Part shown: positions 11,009 to 22,336 of the stretch, one piece after another | How positions within the stretch are numbered: position 1 is the stretch's first letter | How the letters are laid out: each line of letters begins with the position of its first letter | Origin: Aegilops tauschii subsp. strangulata | Lineage: Eukaryota > Streptophyta > Magnoliopsida > Poales > Poaceae | DNA length: 64,000 nucleotides | Direction: 5' to 3' | Assembly (NCBI RefSeq): GCF_002575655.3 | Contig: NC_053036.3 | Coordinates: forward strand, 648,355,387-648,419,386 | Notes under the pieces: generated by a model | Database searches by the model: none | What the model saw: the letters and a program-made list of their open reading frames with translations, nothing else | Told to the model about the DNA's origin: nothing | Program-made: the position numbers and the translations under genes

Positions 11009-11640
11009 GCCTCAATATTCATCGGACCACATACATCTGTATGTATGATTTCCAGCAAATCAGTTGCTCTCTCCATAGTTCCGGAGAACGGTGTTTTAGT
11101 CATCTTGCCCATGAGACACGGTTCGCAAGTACCAAGTGATTCATAATCAAGTGATTCCAAAAGTCCATCATTATGGAGTTTCTTCATGCGCTTTACACCG
11201 ATATGACCTAAACGGCAGTGCCACAAATAAGTTGCACTATCATTATCAACTCTGCATCTTTTGGCTTCGACATTATGAATATGTGTGTCACTACTACCGA
11301 GATTCATTAAAAATAGACCACTCTTCAAGGGTGCATGACCATAAAAGATATTACTCATATAAATAGAACAACCATTATTCTCTGATTTAAATGAATAACC
11401 GTCTCGCATCAAACAAGATCCAGATATAATGTTCATGCTCAACGCTGGCACCAAATAACAATTATTTAGGTCTAATACTAATCCCGAAGATAGATGTAGA
11501 GGTAGCGTGCCGATGGCGATCACATCGACTTTGGAACCGTTTCCCACGCGCATCGTCACCTCGTCCTTGGCCAGTGTTCGCTTAATCCGTAGTCCCTGTT
11601 TCGAGTTGCAAATATTAGCAACAGAACCAGTATCAAATAC
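10966..11640 (-). pseudogene. Copia protease and GAG-pre-integrase zinc domain
   Basis: Minus-strand frame between the TAG at 11,641-11,643 and the frameshift near 10,990. The aspartic protease signature VFDTGSVANIC begins directly after the TAG, and TMRVGNGSKVDV follows. The pre-integrase segment HCRLGHIGVKRMKKLHNDGL with CEPCLMGKM supplies the H-H-C-C zinc site that precedes the integrase core. Protease cuts the polyprotein; the zinc site helps integrase bind the LTR ends. Confidence 0.85.
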
Positions 11641-12540
11641 CTAGGTGCTACTGTGAGCTCTGGCAAGGTACACATCAATAACATGTATATCACATATACC
11701 TTTGTTCACCTTGCCATCCTTCTTATCCGCCAAATACTTGGGGCAGTTCCGCTTCCAGTGACCAGTCTGCTTGCAGTAGAAGCACTCAGTCTCAGGCTTA
11801 GGTCTAGATTTGGGTTTCTTCTCCTGAACAACAACTTGCTTGCTGTTCTTCTTAAAGTTCCCCTTCTTCTTCTCTTTGCCCTTTTTCTTGAAACTAGTGG
11901 TCTTATTGACCATCAACACTTGATGCTCCTTTTTGATTTCTACCTCCGCTGCCTTTAGCATTGCGAAGAGCTCGGGAATTGTCTTATTCATCCCTTGCAT
12001 GTTATAGTTCATCACGAAGCTCTTGTAGCTTGGTGGCAGTGATTGAAGAATTCTGTCAATGACGCTATCATCCGGAAGATTAACTCCCAGTTGAATCAAG
12101 TGATTGTTATACCCAGACATTTTGAGTATATGCTCACTGACAGAACTATTCTCTTCCATCTTGCAGCTGTAGAACTTACTGGAGACTTCATATCTCTCAA
12201 TCCGGGCATTTGCTTGAAATATTAACTTCAACTCCTGGAACATCTCATATGCTCCATGACGTTCAAAACGTCGTTGAAGACCCGGTTCTAAGCCGTAAAG
12301 CATGGCACACTAAACTATCGAGTAGTCATCAGCTTTGCTCTGCCAGACGTTCATAACCTTTGGTGTTGCTCTTGCAGCAGGCCTGGCACCCAGCGGTGCT
12401 TCCAGGACGTAATTCTTCTGTGCAGCAATGAGGATAATCCTCAAGTTATGGACCCAGTCCGTGTAATTGCTACCATCATCTTTCAACTTTGCTTTCTCAA
12501 GGAACGCATTAAAATTCAACGGAACAACAGCACGGGCCAT
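11641..12540 (-). pseudogene. Copia gag with CCHC knuckle
   Basis: ATG at 12,538-12,540 (MARAVVPLNF). The frame is open to a TAG at 12,310-12,312 after DDYSIV, continues in the same frame (MLYGLEPGLQRRFERHG) and ends at a second TAG at 11,641. The capsid-type gag_2/UBN2 region includes ILKMSGYNNHL and LQSLPPSYKSF; a lysine-rich stretch precedes the zinc knuckle CFYCKQTGHWKRNC (C-x2-C-x4-H-x4-C) near 11,780. Gag packages the genomic RNA. Both stops fit C-to-T changes in CAG/CTG context. Confidence 0.9.
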
Positions 12541-13784
12541 CTATCTACAATTAACATAGACAAGCAAGATACTATCAGGTACTAAGTTCATGATAAATTT
12601 AAGTTCTATAAATCATATTACTTGAGAACTCCCACTTAGATAGACATCCCTCTAATCATCTAAGTGATTACGTGATCCAAATCAACTAAACCATAACCGA
12701 TCATCACGTGAAATGGAGTAGTTTTCAATGGTGAACATCACTATGTTGATCAAATCTACTATATGATTCACGCTCGACCTTTCGGTCTCAGTGTTCCGAG
12801 GCCATATCTGCATATGCTAGGCTCGTCAAGTTTAACCTGAGTATTCTGCGTGTGCAAAACTGGCTTGCACCCGTTGTAGATGGATGTAGAGCTTATCACA
12901 CCCGATCATCACGTGGTGTTTGGGCACGACGAACTTTGGCAACGGTGCATACTCAGGGAGAACACTTTTATCATGAAATTTTAGTGAGAGATCATCTTAT
13001 AATGCTACCATCAATCAAAGCAAGATAAGATGCATAAAAGATAAACATCACATGCAATCAATATAAGTGATATGATATGGCCATCATCATCTTGTGCTTG
13101 TGATCTCCATCTCCGAAGCACCGTCATGATCACCATCATCACCGGCGCGACACCTTGATCTCCATCGTAGCATCGTTGTCGTCTCGCCAACTATTGCTTT
13201 TACGACTATCGCTACCGCTTAGTGATAAAGTAAAACAATTACATGGCGATTGCATTGCATACAATAAAGCGACAACCATATGGCTCCTGCCAGTTGCCGA
13301 TAACTCGGTTACAAAACATGATCATCTCATTCAATAAAATTCAGCATCATGTCTATACCATATCACATCACAACATGCCCTGCAAAAACAAGTTAGACGT
13401 CCTCTACTTTGTTGTTGCAAGTTTTACGTGGCTGCTACGGGCTTAGCAAGAACCGTTCTTACCTACGCATCAAAACCACAACGATAGTTTGTCAAGTTGG
13501 TGCTGTTTAAACCTTCGCAAGGACCGGGCGTAGCCACACTCGGTTCAACTAAAGTGAGAGAGACAGACACCCGCCAGTCACCTTTAAGCAACGAGTGCTC
13601 GCAACGGTGAAACCAGTCTCGCGTAAGCATACACGTAATGTCGGTCCGGGCCGCTTCATCTCACAATACCGCTGAACCAAAATATGACATGCTGGTAAGC
13701 AGTATGACTTATATCGCCCACAACTCACTTGTGTTCTACTCGTGCATATAACATCAACGCATAAAACCAGGCAAAGAATGCCAC
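12541..13784 (-). other. Untranslated leader of the Angela-like element
   Basis: 1.24 kb between the 5' LTR and gag, with no open frame of interest. Right against the LTR the minus strand reads GTGGCATTCTTTGCCTGG (13,767-13,784). This sits where the primer binding site belongs, but it is only a poor match to the initiator-tRNA complement TGGTATCAGAGC. Confidence 0.65.
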
Positions 13785-15524
13785 TGTTGGGGAACGTAGT
13801 AATTTCAAAAAAATTCCTACGCACACGCAAGATCATGGTGATGCATAGCAACGAGAGGGGAGAATGTTGTCTACGTACCCTCGTAGACCGAAAGCGGAAG
13901 CGTTAACACAAAGCGGTTGATGTAGTCGTACGTCTTCACGATCCGACCGATCAAGTACCGAACGCACGGCACCTTCGAGTTCAGCACACGTTCAGCTCGA
14001 TGACGTCCCTCGAACTCCGATCCAGCCGAGTGTTGAGGGAGAGTTTCGTCAGCACGACGGCGTGGTGACAATGATGATGTTCTACCGACGCAGGGCTTCG
14101 CCTAAGCACCGCTACGATATTATCGAGGTGTAATATGGTGGAGGGGGGCACCGCACACGGCTAAGAGATCAATGATCAATTGTGTTTTAGAGGTGCCCCC
14201 TGCCCCCGTATATAAAGGAGCAAGGGGGGGGGTTCGGCCGGCCAAGGGGAGAGGCGCGCTAGGAGGAGTCCTACTCCTACCGGGAGTAGGACTCCCCCCT
14301 TTTCCATGTTGGACTAGGAGAGAGAGGGGGAAGAGGTGGAGGGGAGGAAGGAAAGGGGGGGCGCCGCCCCCCTCTCCTTGTCCTATTCGGACTGGGGGGG
14401 GGAGGGGCGTGCGGACCTGCCCTGGCCTCCTCTCCTCTCTTCCACCTAGGCCCACTAAGGCCCATTAAGTAACCGGGGGGTTCCGGTAACCTCCCGGTAC
14501 TCCGGAAAAATCCCGATTTCACCCGGAACGCTTCCGATATCCAAACATAGGCTTCCAATATATCAATCTTTATGTCTCGACCATTTCGAGACTCCTCGTT
14601 ATGTCCGTGATCACATCCGGGACTCCGAACAACCTTCGGTACATCAAAACATATAAACTCATAATATAACTGTCATCGTAACGTTAAGCGTGCGGACCCT
14701 ACGGGTTCGAGAACTATGTAGACATGACCGAGACACCTCTCCGGTCAATAACCAATAGCGGAACCTGGATGCTCATATTGGTTCCCACATATTCTACGAA
14801 GATCTTTATCGGTCAGACCGCATAACAACATACGTTGTTCCCTTTTGTCATCGGTATGTTACTTGCCCGAGATTCGATCGTCGGTATCTCGATACCTAGT
14901 TCAATCTCGTTACTGGCAAGTCTCTTTACTCGTTCCGTAATACATCATCCCGCAATTAACTCATTAGTTACAATGCTTGCAAGGCTTATAGTTATGTGTA
15001 TTACTGAGTGGGCCCAGAGATACCTCTCCGACAATCGGAGTGACAAATCCTAATCTCGAAATACGCCAACTCAACAAGTACCTTTGGAGACACCTGTAGA
15101 GCACCTTTATAATCACCCAGTTACGTTGTGACGTTTGGTAGCACACAAAGTGTTCCTTCGGTAAACGGGAGTTGCATAATCTCATAGTCATAGGAACATG
15201 TATAAGTCATGAAGAAAGCAATAGTAACATACTAAACGATCGAGTGCTAAGATAACGGAATGGGTCAAGTCAATCACATCATTCTCCTAATGATGTGATC
15301 CCGTTAATCAAATGACAACTCTTGTCTATGGCTAGGAAACATAACCATCTTTGATCAACGAGCTAGTCAAGTAGAGGCATACTAGTGACACTGTGTTTGT
15401 CTATGTATTCACACAAGTATTATGTTTCCGGTTAATACAATTCTAGCATGAATAATAAACATTTATCATGATGTAAGAAAATAAATAATAACTTTATTAT
15501 TGCCTCTAGGGCATATTTCCTTCA
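13785..15524 (-). repeat. 5' LTR of the Angela-like element (right copy)
   Basis: 1,740 bp, the longer LTR copy, which retains the 45 bp missing from the left one. As the upstream LTR of a minus-strand element it should hold the element's promoter; a TATATAAAGG motif lies at 14,209-14,218 on the plus strand, but I did not identify a convincing minus-strand TATA box. Confidence 0.93.
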
Positions 15525-17090
15525 CGTGGACCCTGCTGTCAGCCTCTCCACGTACAGTACTCTTTCGATGGAAGTCGTTCCTTGACCACGTTGACCACGC
15601 CGCGCGGAGAGCACCACGGCAGGGGACGACGGCGAGGCCTAGGTAGGGGACGACGCGGAGCCGGGGAAGATGCGGAAGTGGAAGCCCGCGCGGAGAGGAG
15701 TACGAGGGTTCACTGGTTCGGCTGCGGTGTGAGGCTGCTGTCGCCGCATGGCCTGGCCAGCGGTGGGAGTAGTAGGGGGCGGTGAGGCCTCCGCGGCAGC
15801 ACAGCCGGCCACGGGAGGCAGGAGCATGCGGCACGACCGGCGCTGCTTTGGGCGGCTGGAGCAAGAAGACCAGAGGTTGAAGAAACACTACGGCCGTTGG
15901 ATGGACATCGTACGGTCACTTGAGCTAGAATCGTTCATATTGACTAAGTTGACAAAGCCCTCTGGCCCCGTCAACTTAGTAGGCCCACAAGTCAGTCTCC
16001 CACCATGGTGGGTCCCAGCTAGCAGGGGGAGTATTCATTTTTCTGTGCGTAATAAGGAGGCACTTCCGGTGGGTCCGAGCTGACAGCGGGCGGAACATTT
16101 TTTTCGTGAAATACGGTGGTCCGTCCGGTGGGTCCCAGCAGTCAGGGGCAAACGTTTTTTTTTTCGAAATACGGTGGCCCGTCCGGTGGGTCCCAGCAGT
16201 CAGGGGGGAAACGTTTTTTCCGCGAAATACTGGTGGCCCGTCCGGTGGGTCCCTGCTGTCAGGTGGAGGAATAATTATTTTGCGCGTAATAAGGAGGCAC
16301 TTCCTTGCGGCTGCCGTGGACCCAGCTGTCAGCCTCTCCACGTACAGTACTCTTCCGATGGAAGTCGGTCGTTGACCACATTGACCACGCCGCGCCGAGA
16401 GCACCACGGCGGTGGACGACGGCGAGGCCTAGGAAGGGGACGACGCGGAGCTGGGGAAGACGCGGCAGTGGATGCCCACGCGGAGAGGAGTACGAGGGTT
16501 CACTGGTTCGGCTCCGGTGTGAGGCTGCCGTCGCCGCAGAATAACAGGGGGAGTGGGTGAGTAGAGGGATGGCCTGGCCAGCGGTGGGAGTAGTATGGGG
16601 ACGGTGAGGCCTCCGCGGCAGCACACCCGGCCACGGGAGGCAGGAGCATGCGGCATGACCGGCGCTGCTTTGGGCGGCTGGGGCAAGAAGACCAGAGGTT
16701 GAAGAAGCACTACGGCCGTTGGATGGACATCGTTGACCACGCCGCGCCGAGAGCACCAGGGCGGTGGACGACGGCGAGGCCTACGAAGGGAACGACACGG
16801 AGCTGGGGAAGACACGGCAGTGGCTGCCCACGCGGTGGAGAGTACGAGGGTTGACTGGTTCGGCTGCCGTCGCCGGAAAATAACAGGAGGTGTGGGTGAG
16901 TAGAGGGATAGACAGGCCAGGGATGCGAGTATAATTGGGCCGTGAGGCCTGCCCGGTAGCACTGCCGGCCACGGGAGGTGGGAGCAGGCGGTTCCGAGGG
17001 CGCTGGTTTGGGCGGCTGGGGCAGGAAGATCAGAGACTGAAGAAGCACGATTGCCGTTAGATTGACATCTAACGGTCTGACGCTGGTAGA
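15525..17090. repeat. Large CACTA repeat units, right block
   Basis: Two units comparable to those at 4,880-6,310 (GTGGACCC...CTCTCCACGTACAG at about 15,526 and 16,316) plus a shortened third starting about 16,735. Between them lie three near-identical segments of about 60 bp with GTGGCCCGTCCGGTGGGTCC and CAGTCAGGGG (16,100-16,230). No gene. Confidence 0.7.
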
Positions 17091-18175
17091 GTCGATTGTT
17101 GACTAAGTTTCTTTTTTGAGAAACCTTGTGTACGCATGCACTTAGTAGGCCCACAAGTCAGCCTCCAAATCTGTGGCAGACAACATAAAGCCCATTTGCC
17201 ATTTTTTATAATTTGCAGCCCATTTGCTAATTCTTAAGTAATTTATTACAGCCCATTTTCTGCCCAGGACCACGGTCAAAAAGTTCAACCTTATTTTGCA
17301 TATTTCAGTGGAGTCCGAACTGTTGTAATCCCGAAATGATAAACATTTTTTTAAGAACTTATTGATCTGCCAAAAAAATCGTTTTGTTTTTGTAAGCAAA
17401 TAAGACGTGGGACAATTGAGTTGGTTTCAGGGAAAACCAGTGGTAAAAAATCAGCGCTGGGTGGGAAAAAACAACAAAAATAAGGATGTAAATATGAAAA
17501 GGGAATTTTATGTGTTTTTAATATAATCATACGTGTATATGAACTAGTAAAACTATAGATAGAGATTAGAAAACGGATGTAGGACATGCATTTCAAGAGG
17601 AAAATAGAACTGAGCTGTGTGTTTGATTCAGTAAAAAAAATTGCCTGCGGATGTTGTAAGACAAAATATAACTAACGCTGCCGGGCCAGAGGCCAATAGA
17701 TACCTGCTGGATCTTTGTGCCCCGTTGTCGTCATGGGCTGGGCCTGTTAAAAACAAAACCAACCCTGGGCAGTCTACAGCCCAGTTGAAACTTGCTCGAC
17801 CTGAAAAAACAATATACGTGCTCAATAAACGAGAGAATTCTGCAAGTACAGACTGATAACTGGGATGCATCACGGATATTGTTTTTTTATCGTGATTATA
17901 ACTGGGATGCATGCACTTGTTTCAAAAAAATTGGAGAACTGGGAATTCGAACGGCGGGTGCTTATGCTACCCATCAAATAAAAATCAGGTGCCTGAAAAT
18001 TCGTTTCGAAACAAATGATTCAGCTTTATATCCACGTCGACCCTCGGCATGATGGTTGGAAGCAAATGCAAGTTCATACCAAAAGATCGTTAACAACAAT
18101 ACCAACTTGCGGACGACAAGGTAGTACAACTACCAATACCAAACTAACTTATAATCTTTTTACTCCTGGCCCTAG
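17091..18175. other. CACTA internal spacer, no gene seen
   Basis: The first 250 bp repeat the spacer at 6,311-6,540. The rest is AT-rich with no recognisable coding or element ends. At 17,866-17,911 ACTGGGATGCAT occurs twice about 40 bp apart. Confidence 0.45.
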
Positions 18176-18182
18176 TGTTCGT

Positions 18183-18875
18183 CTAGTAGAAAATCTTGCA
18201 GAGGACCAGCTCCCGCTCCTTCTCTTGCTCCAGGTCCCCGAGGTGGTACTGGTGCATCACCCAGTTGGTCCTCTGCTAGTCGAAGTTCTTGTTGGTGTGC
18301 AGCACCAGAACCTTTTTTGCTGCCCGTTGACCATCACCGGCAAGGTATTGCCGGTCTTGTGCCACATCGCGTGCATGCCGCACTCCGACTGTATCTTGCG
18401 ACGCGTCCACGTGCCCCTTTTGAACGCCCTGGAATTGCGCTGGGTGAAATGCTTCCTTAGGCCACTCAGTGTGATACCTGCAGTATTGTGGAATACAGGT
18501 TTTAGTGTACCTAGTTGGCATTTTCATAACATCCTTGGCATGTTGCAGTCACTTGTTTCACTTTTTATTAACTGTCAAATTGTAATTGCTTCACCAGGTC
18601 TGCGTCTAAAAAGAAAAATAGAGCTATAAACAAATGAATATGTTTGTGCAAGTAGACGGCCGATCGGTGTCTTACCTGGAAGTTTCTCAGGTTGGGTGTA
18701 GCATATGCCGTGCTCGCTGTCGATGGTTGGTATGAACAAATCGATGAGAGACTGAAATCTCGCGCTGTCAGCACTCACTTTGGCCTCAAGGTGCTCGATC
18801 AGCTCCTGATCCGTGGGATCGAACTTGACGCCAGCCGGTAGCACCGACCAATCCTTCTTCGACTTGCATCGGTAA
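18183..18875 (-). pseudogene. NAC-domain transcription factor fragment
   Basis: Minus strand. Exon 1 (about 18,875-18,676) gives LPAGVKFDPTDQELIEHLEA and IDLFIPTIDSEHGICYTQPEKLPG, the start of a NAC DNA-binding domain of the SND2/NAC073/SOG1-like type. A GTAAGA donor at 18,675 and a TGCAG acceptor ending at 18,478 enclose a 198 bp intron, and the frame joins correctly to TLSGLRKHFTQRNSRAFKRG and WHKTGNTLPVMVNG in exon 2. After that the copy breaks: a small deletion shifts frame at AACGGGCAGCAAAAAAGG, a TAG follows NKNFD, and a further TAG follows CKIFY at 18,183. Only the domain is present; the regulatory C-terminus is absent. Retention of the intron means the copy came from genomic DNA, not mRNA. 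NAC proteins bind promoters as dimers in the nucleus; this copy cannot. Confidence 0.8.
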
Positions 18876-19164
18876 TTCCAGTTATATGGTACTCAATGTA
18901 TGATCAATCGACTGTTTTAAGTGAATGATGAAAGATTTCGACAGATAAGTGGTACTCCAAATATGAAGTCCAGAATACCCGAACATGCCGCCGGGATTCT
19001 TGTGTCACCTCATGCGCAGCGTGTTGTCACGTCAATTCAATGTGTGGACATGATGAATAATTTGACCGACGTATACTAGTACTGCTACTGTACTACTTAC
19101 TAGTCGTATTTAGTGTCACAATTTATACATAGGTTTAATTAACAAGTACGCACTTGAAGCCTAA

Positions 19165-19167
<3 letters not shown>
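18876..19167. other. Unassigned spacer
   Basis: No gene seen; AT-rich. Confidence 0.3.

Positions 19168-19254
<87 letters not shown>
19168..19254. repeat. (TA)n microsatellite
   Basis: About 43 uninterrupted TA units directly downstream of the F-box pseudogene's 3' end. Confidence 0.98.
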
Positions 19255-19255
<1 letters not shown>

Positions 19256-19289
19256 GGTCGTGCTACAGCAGGAGAATACATGGCTCAGT

Positions 19290-21130
19290 CTAGATATCAG
19301 CACGAATCAAGTTGTGCATATTTGCTGTTGGCATGAACCACATCCCCGCATGTCGGGTTTGCAAAAGCCATCCATCGCATGGAAGCTTGATGCCTTTCAC
19401 ACACTGAAGATTATCTGGCAACAAGCTGTGTCGACGAATCTCTGGATATGGTGATTCATGAAACCCATGGTATGATGTGTAAACACAGCCCCCCTCGCGA
19501 ATGGAAGTTGCATAGCACAGTAATCATCGCCGGTGATATGATCGATGATTGATTGGATGATCGGATAATTGAGCCCGAGGAACAAGGAGTGGTTGCCGAG
19601 GCTGTAAACCCGCCTCCAGTTTAATACGCCTGGCCCAACGGAGCTGGGATCTTTCTCGAACACGAAGCAGCCATAGCCATCAATGTCACGAACGCCCCAT
19701 GCATTGTACTGCAAGTGGTTTGATGTAATGGTTTGGTCAATTTGGTACGTGCGAATGAGCATCAAATGACCGCCGTCAGCTGAACGAGCGATAAACCACC
19801 ACCCATCGGTGACCTGGAATCATGAAGGCCAGCTCATTTGCGTCTGCTGCAACAATTCAAATTGGAGACCAAAAGGACAAAAATAAACAATCATGTTCAG
19901 AGTATGTGTGGAATTAAGATTATTATAACAGTGACACATATCATAGACAGAGAATTGCAATGCAGTGGTCATAATCATACCCCAAGTTAAAAAAATAAGC
20001 CAATGGCTTTCATATTCTAGCAATATGTCATGGTTCAAACATCATGTAACAATGAGAGGAAAACATCTATGACAGCGCCTACTCATATTCTACCATAGCA
20101 CTTACTACTACTGTTCTCATATCAACTCTAAGCAATAACATGCGTTGTTATAAAAATCTTGTAAATGAGAGTAACATATAGCAATCATGATGTTATGCTC
20201 ATAATATGTATTCTAACAATCATTAGATGCCAATTGTTCTCATATCAACTCTAACAATAACATGTGTGGTCATAAAAATGTAGGAAATGAGAGGAACATA
20301 TAGCAATGATGTGGTTATAGACATGCTATGCATTCTAAATTTGTAACAAATGAACAGGCAGTCGTATTCATAAGGAAAAGATGAGATGAGATAGAACAAT
20401 TACACGACGATAGATTCCACCAGTATAGGCAGCCAATCTGTGCGTCGGCCGCGTAAACGATGCCATCGTGCACTATAGCATCAGATAGAAATGGTGCCTC
20501 AACAGGATTGATGATGAGCCATAACCATGTATGGCGACCGGATTCCAGATAGACTAATCCCATGTTGAACAAGGCAATGAGCTTGTAATCCATGTAGTCT
20601 TCTGATGGTGTGGGCACTTCGCAGATTACAACTTTCTGCAAACAGAGGTCGAGCCAAAAGCTTGACGCGTCTCGTGCGTAGTAGGAAGGAGTGTCCGGCG
20701 GGCCACGAGGCTCGATGGCGGCGGTATCCAACGATGGAAGGGTGATCTCTCGCTGGGTGTAGATATCCACGAGATGCCACGGACTACCGGTGTGGTGGAT
20801 GAGGACGATCCAGTTGGCCTTCATGCCCGCCTAGTAGTGGGCGCGCATGAAGGACAGGTGGACGGGTAGTGGTAGCATGTCGAGGGGAACCATGGCAACC
20901 TCCGTAGGATCTTCAAGTCACTGTCTGGGCCACCTGCGAGGATCGGGCATCAGCAAGCAGGGTGTCTTGAAAAGAGCCGGCCGGTTGCAGACGAGTAGAC
21001 AGTACAAAGACACCGAGCATGCGGCCAGACGGACGGTGCTGAGTAGGTCCATACGACTACAGATCTGCTCCAAGAGAACATCGGGGAGGGAATTCCAATC
21101 GCGGCTCTGCGTGTCAGTCGGTTCTGCCAT
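19290..21130 (-). pseudogene. F-box/DUF295 gene copy 1, broken
   Basis: Minus strand from ATG at 21,130. The N-terminus carries an F-box: RDWNSLPDVLLEQICSRMD and following leucine-rich residues, the motif that docks SCF ubiquitin ligases on Skp1. Frame breaks follow near 20,900. The DUF295 region resumes at about 20,824 (MKANWIVLIHHTGSPWHLVD, then IVHDGIVYAADAQIGCLYWW). An intron with donor near 20,400 and acceptor near 19,820 leads to VTDGWWFIARSADGGHLMLI, then YSLGNHSLFLGLNYPII. The final residues (MWFMPTANMHNL, stop at 19,290) lie in another frame, so there is at least one 3' frameshift near 19,440. In-frame breaks at three places rule out a full product. Introns are retained. It lies in the same orientation as the second copy about 2 kb to its right. 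Confidence 0.75.
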
Positions 21131-22031
21131 TGGGGTTTTCGGTGCCTGCGAGCCAGCGGGGAAGTGGATTCGGGCGGGCGAGCGAAGAAGCTTCTCGTCG
21201 TGTGGCCGAGCAGTGAGCGGGGGGATATGGTACGCGCGAGCTACCAAGGAAGATGGCGCGGGCGGGCGAGGCGAGCAGTGAGCGGGGGTAAATGGTGTGC
21301 GGCCGACGGTGGAGAAGAGAGGAGGAAGAAGAAGAGAGGAGGAAGAAGAGTGGAAGACGGGGAAGAAAGTGCATTCAATCTCAATTCTACTAGTACTACT
21401 ACCAGGATATACCGTCCTTCGGAGTGTAAATAGTGACACCGATGACATGTGGGTCTACCACAACAGGGCCCATATGTCAGTTAATGGAGGACAGAGGTGC
21501 GTAGGCGTATTTGCGGAAGCGTGCTCTACTGGCAAACATGATGGCAGTACTGGGTAAGGCTGATTTAGTAACACCAACACGCTGGTTCGGCTCCCCTATT
21601 AATTATGTGTCCCATCTGCTGCAGCGTGTATTGTCACTTCACTGCGAAGACTAGTTGAATAGTTCTCTCTGACCGAGATGGGGAATAATGGATCGCGAGG
21701 ACTTCCTTTCTACAGTATCCCTATGCCTCTACGCTCACTTCACTCATTTTGCTCCGTACCTAGTCACTTGTTCAAATCTGTAGAAAGACAAATACTCCGT
21801 ATTTGGAAACAGAGGGAGGCTTTTACTCTGTACTATTTGGGAACAGAGGGAGTATCACCATATGGAGGGAACAGAGGAAGCTTGAAATATGAACATGTCA
21901 ATGGTAGGGAGTAAGCCCCATGCATGCATGCATGCAACATGCAACACTCACACGTACACATGGACGCATGCACCCATGCGGCACACAGCACACGACGCAA
22001 CACACACGCTCACACTCAAGTGCTCAACCTA
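21131..22031. other. Upstream flank of F-box copy 1
   Basis: GC-rich to 21,400, then AT-rich. At 21,785-21,864 a pair of GGAACAGAGGGAG/ACTCCGTATTTGGAAACAGAGGGAG segments looks like a decayed Stowaway end. At 21,920-22,015 lie short ATGC and CACA simple repeats. No gene seen. Confidence 0.4.
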
Positions 22032-22336
22032 CTCCCTACGTCTGTGAAAGACTGTACATTTAGAGATTTACACATTGACCAGGGCATAATTAACGCCCAA
22101 AAGTAGCAGACTTATGTGTGCATGCGGCCATTGAGATAAGAAGATTAAATGAAGGCCGTTGCATGCTATAATTAACGATAGACATGTAACCTATACCTAC
22201 AGCACAAGTTGGTGCATTAGTCAATCAATATCGATTTAGATTAAAGGCTAAATGCATTGGAAGTGTAGATGTACATCATGTAATACACTCTTTGTTTTAT
22301 AGCCGATGTACACTCTTTGTTGGAAGACCGAGGGAG
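22032..22336. mobile_element. Stowaway-type MITE (Tc1/mariner)
   Basis: Starts CTCCCTACGTCTGTGAAAG after a TA and ends TGGAAGACCGAGGGAG; the ends are imperfect inverted repeats extending inwards to TGTACA. 305 bp, no coding sequence. The right TA is mutated to GA. Confidence 0.6.

Larger units (their letters stand above)
6830..15524 (-). mobile_element. Complete Angela-like Copia LTR retrotransposon
   Basis: Two LTRs (6,830-8,521 and 13,785-15,524) begin TG and end CA and are flanked by the 5 bp TSD CGTGG (6,825-6,829 and 15,525-15,529). The minus strand carries gag, protease, integrase, reverse transcriptase and RNase H in Copia order. LTR termini (TGAAGGAAATATGCCCTAGA... on the minus strand) and the gag/pol peptides match what I recall of the Triticeae Angela/WIS/BARE1 group. 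The element sits inside a large CACTA repeat unit. Three nonsense codons and one frameshift make it non-autonomous. By hand alignment the LTRs differ at about 24 of 1,690 aligned sites, pointing to a recent insertion. Confidence 0.93.

Noticed and set aside
18183..18875. Working NAC transcription factor gene
   Set aside because: Deletion-caused frameshift, two TAG stops and no C-terminal part.
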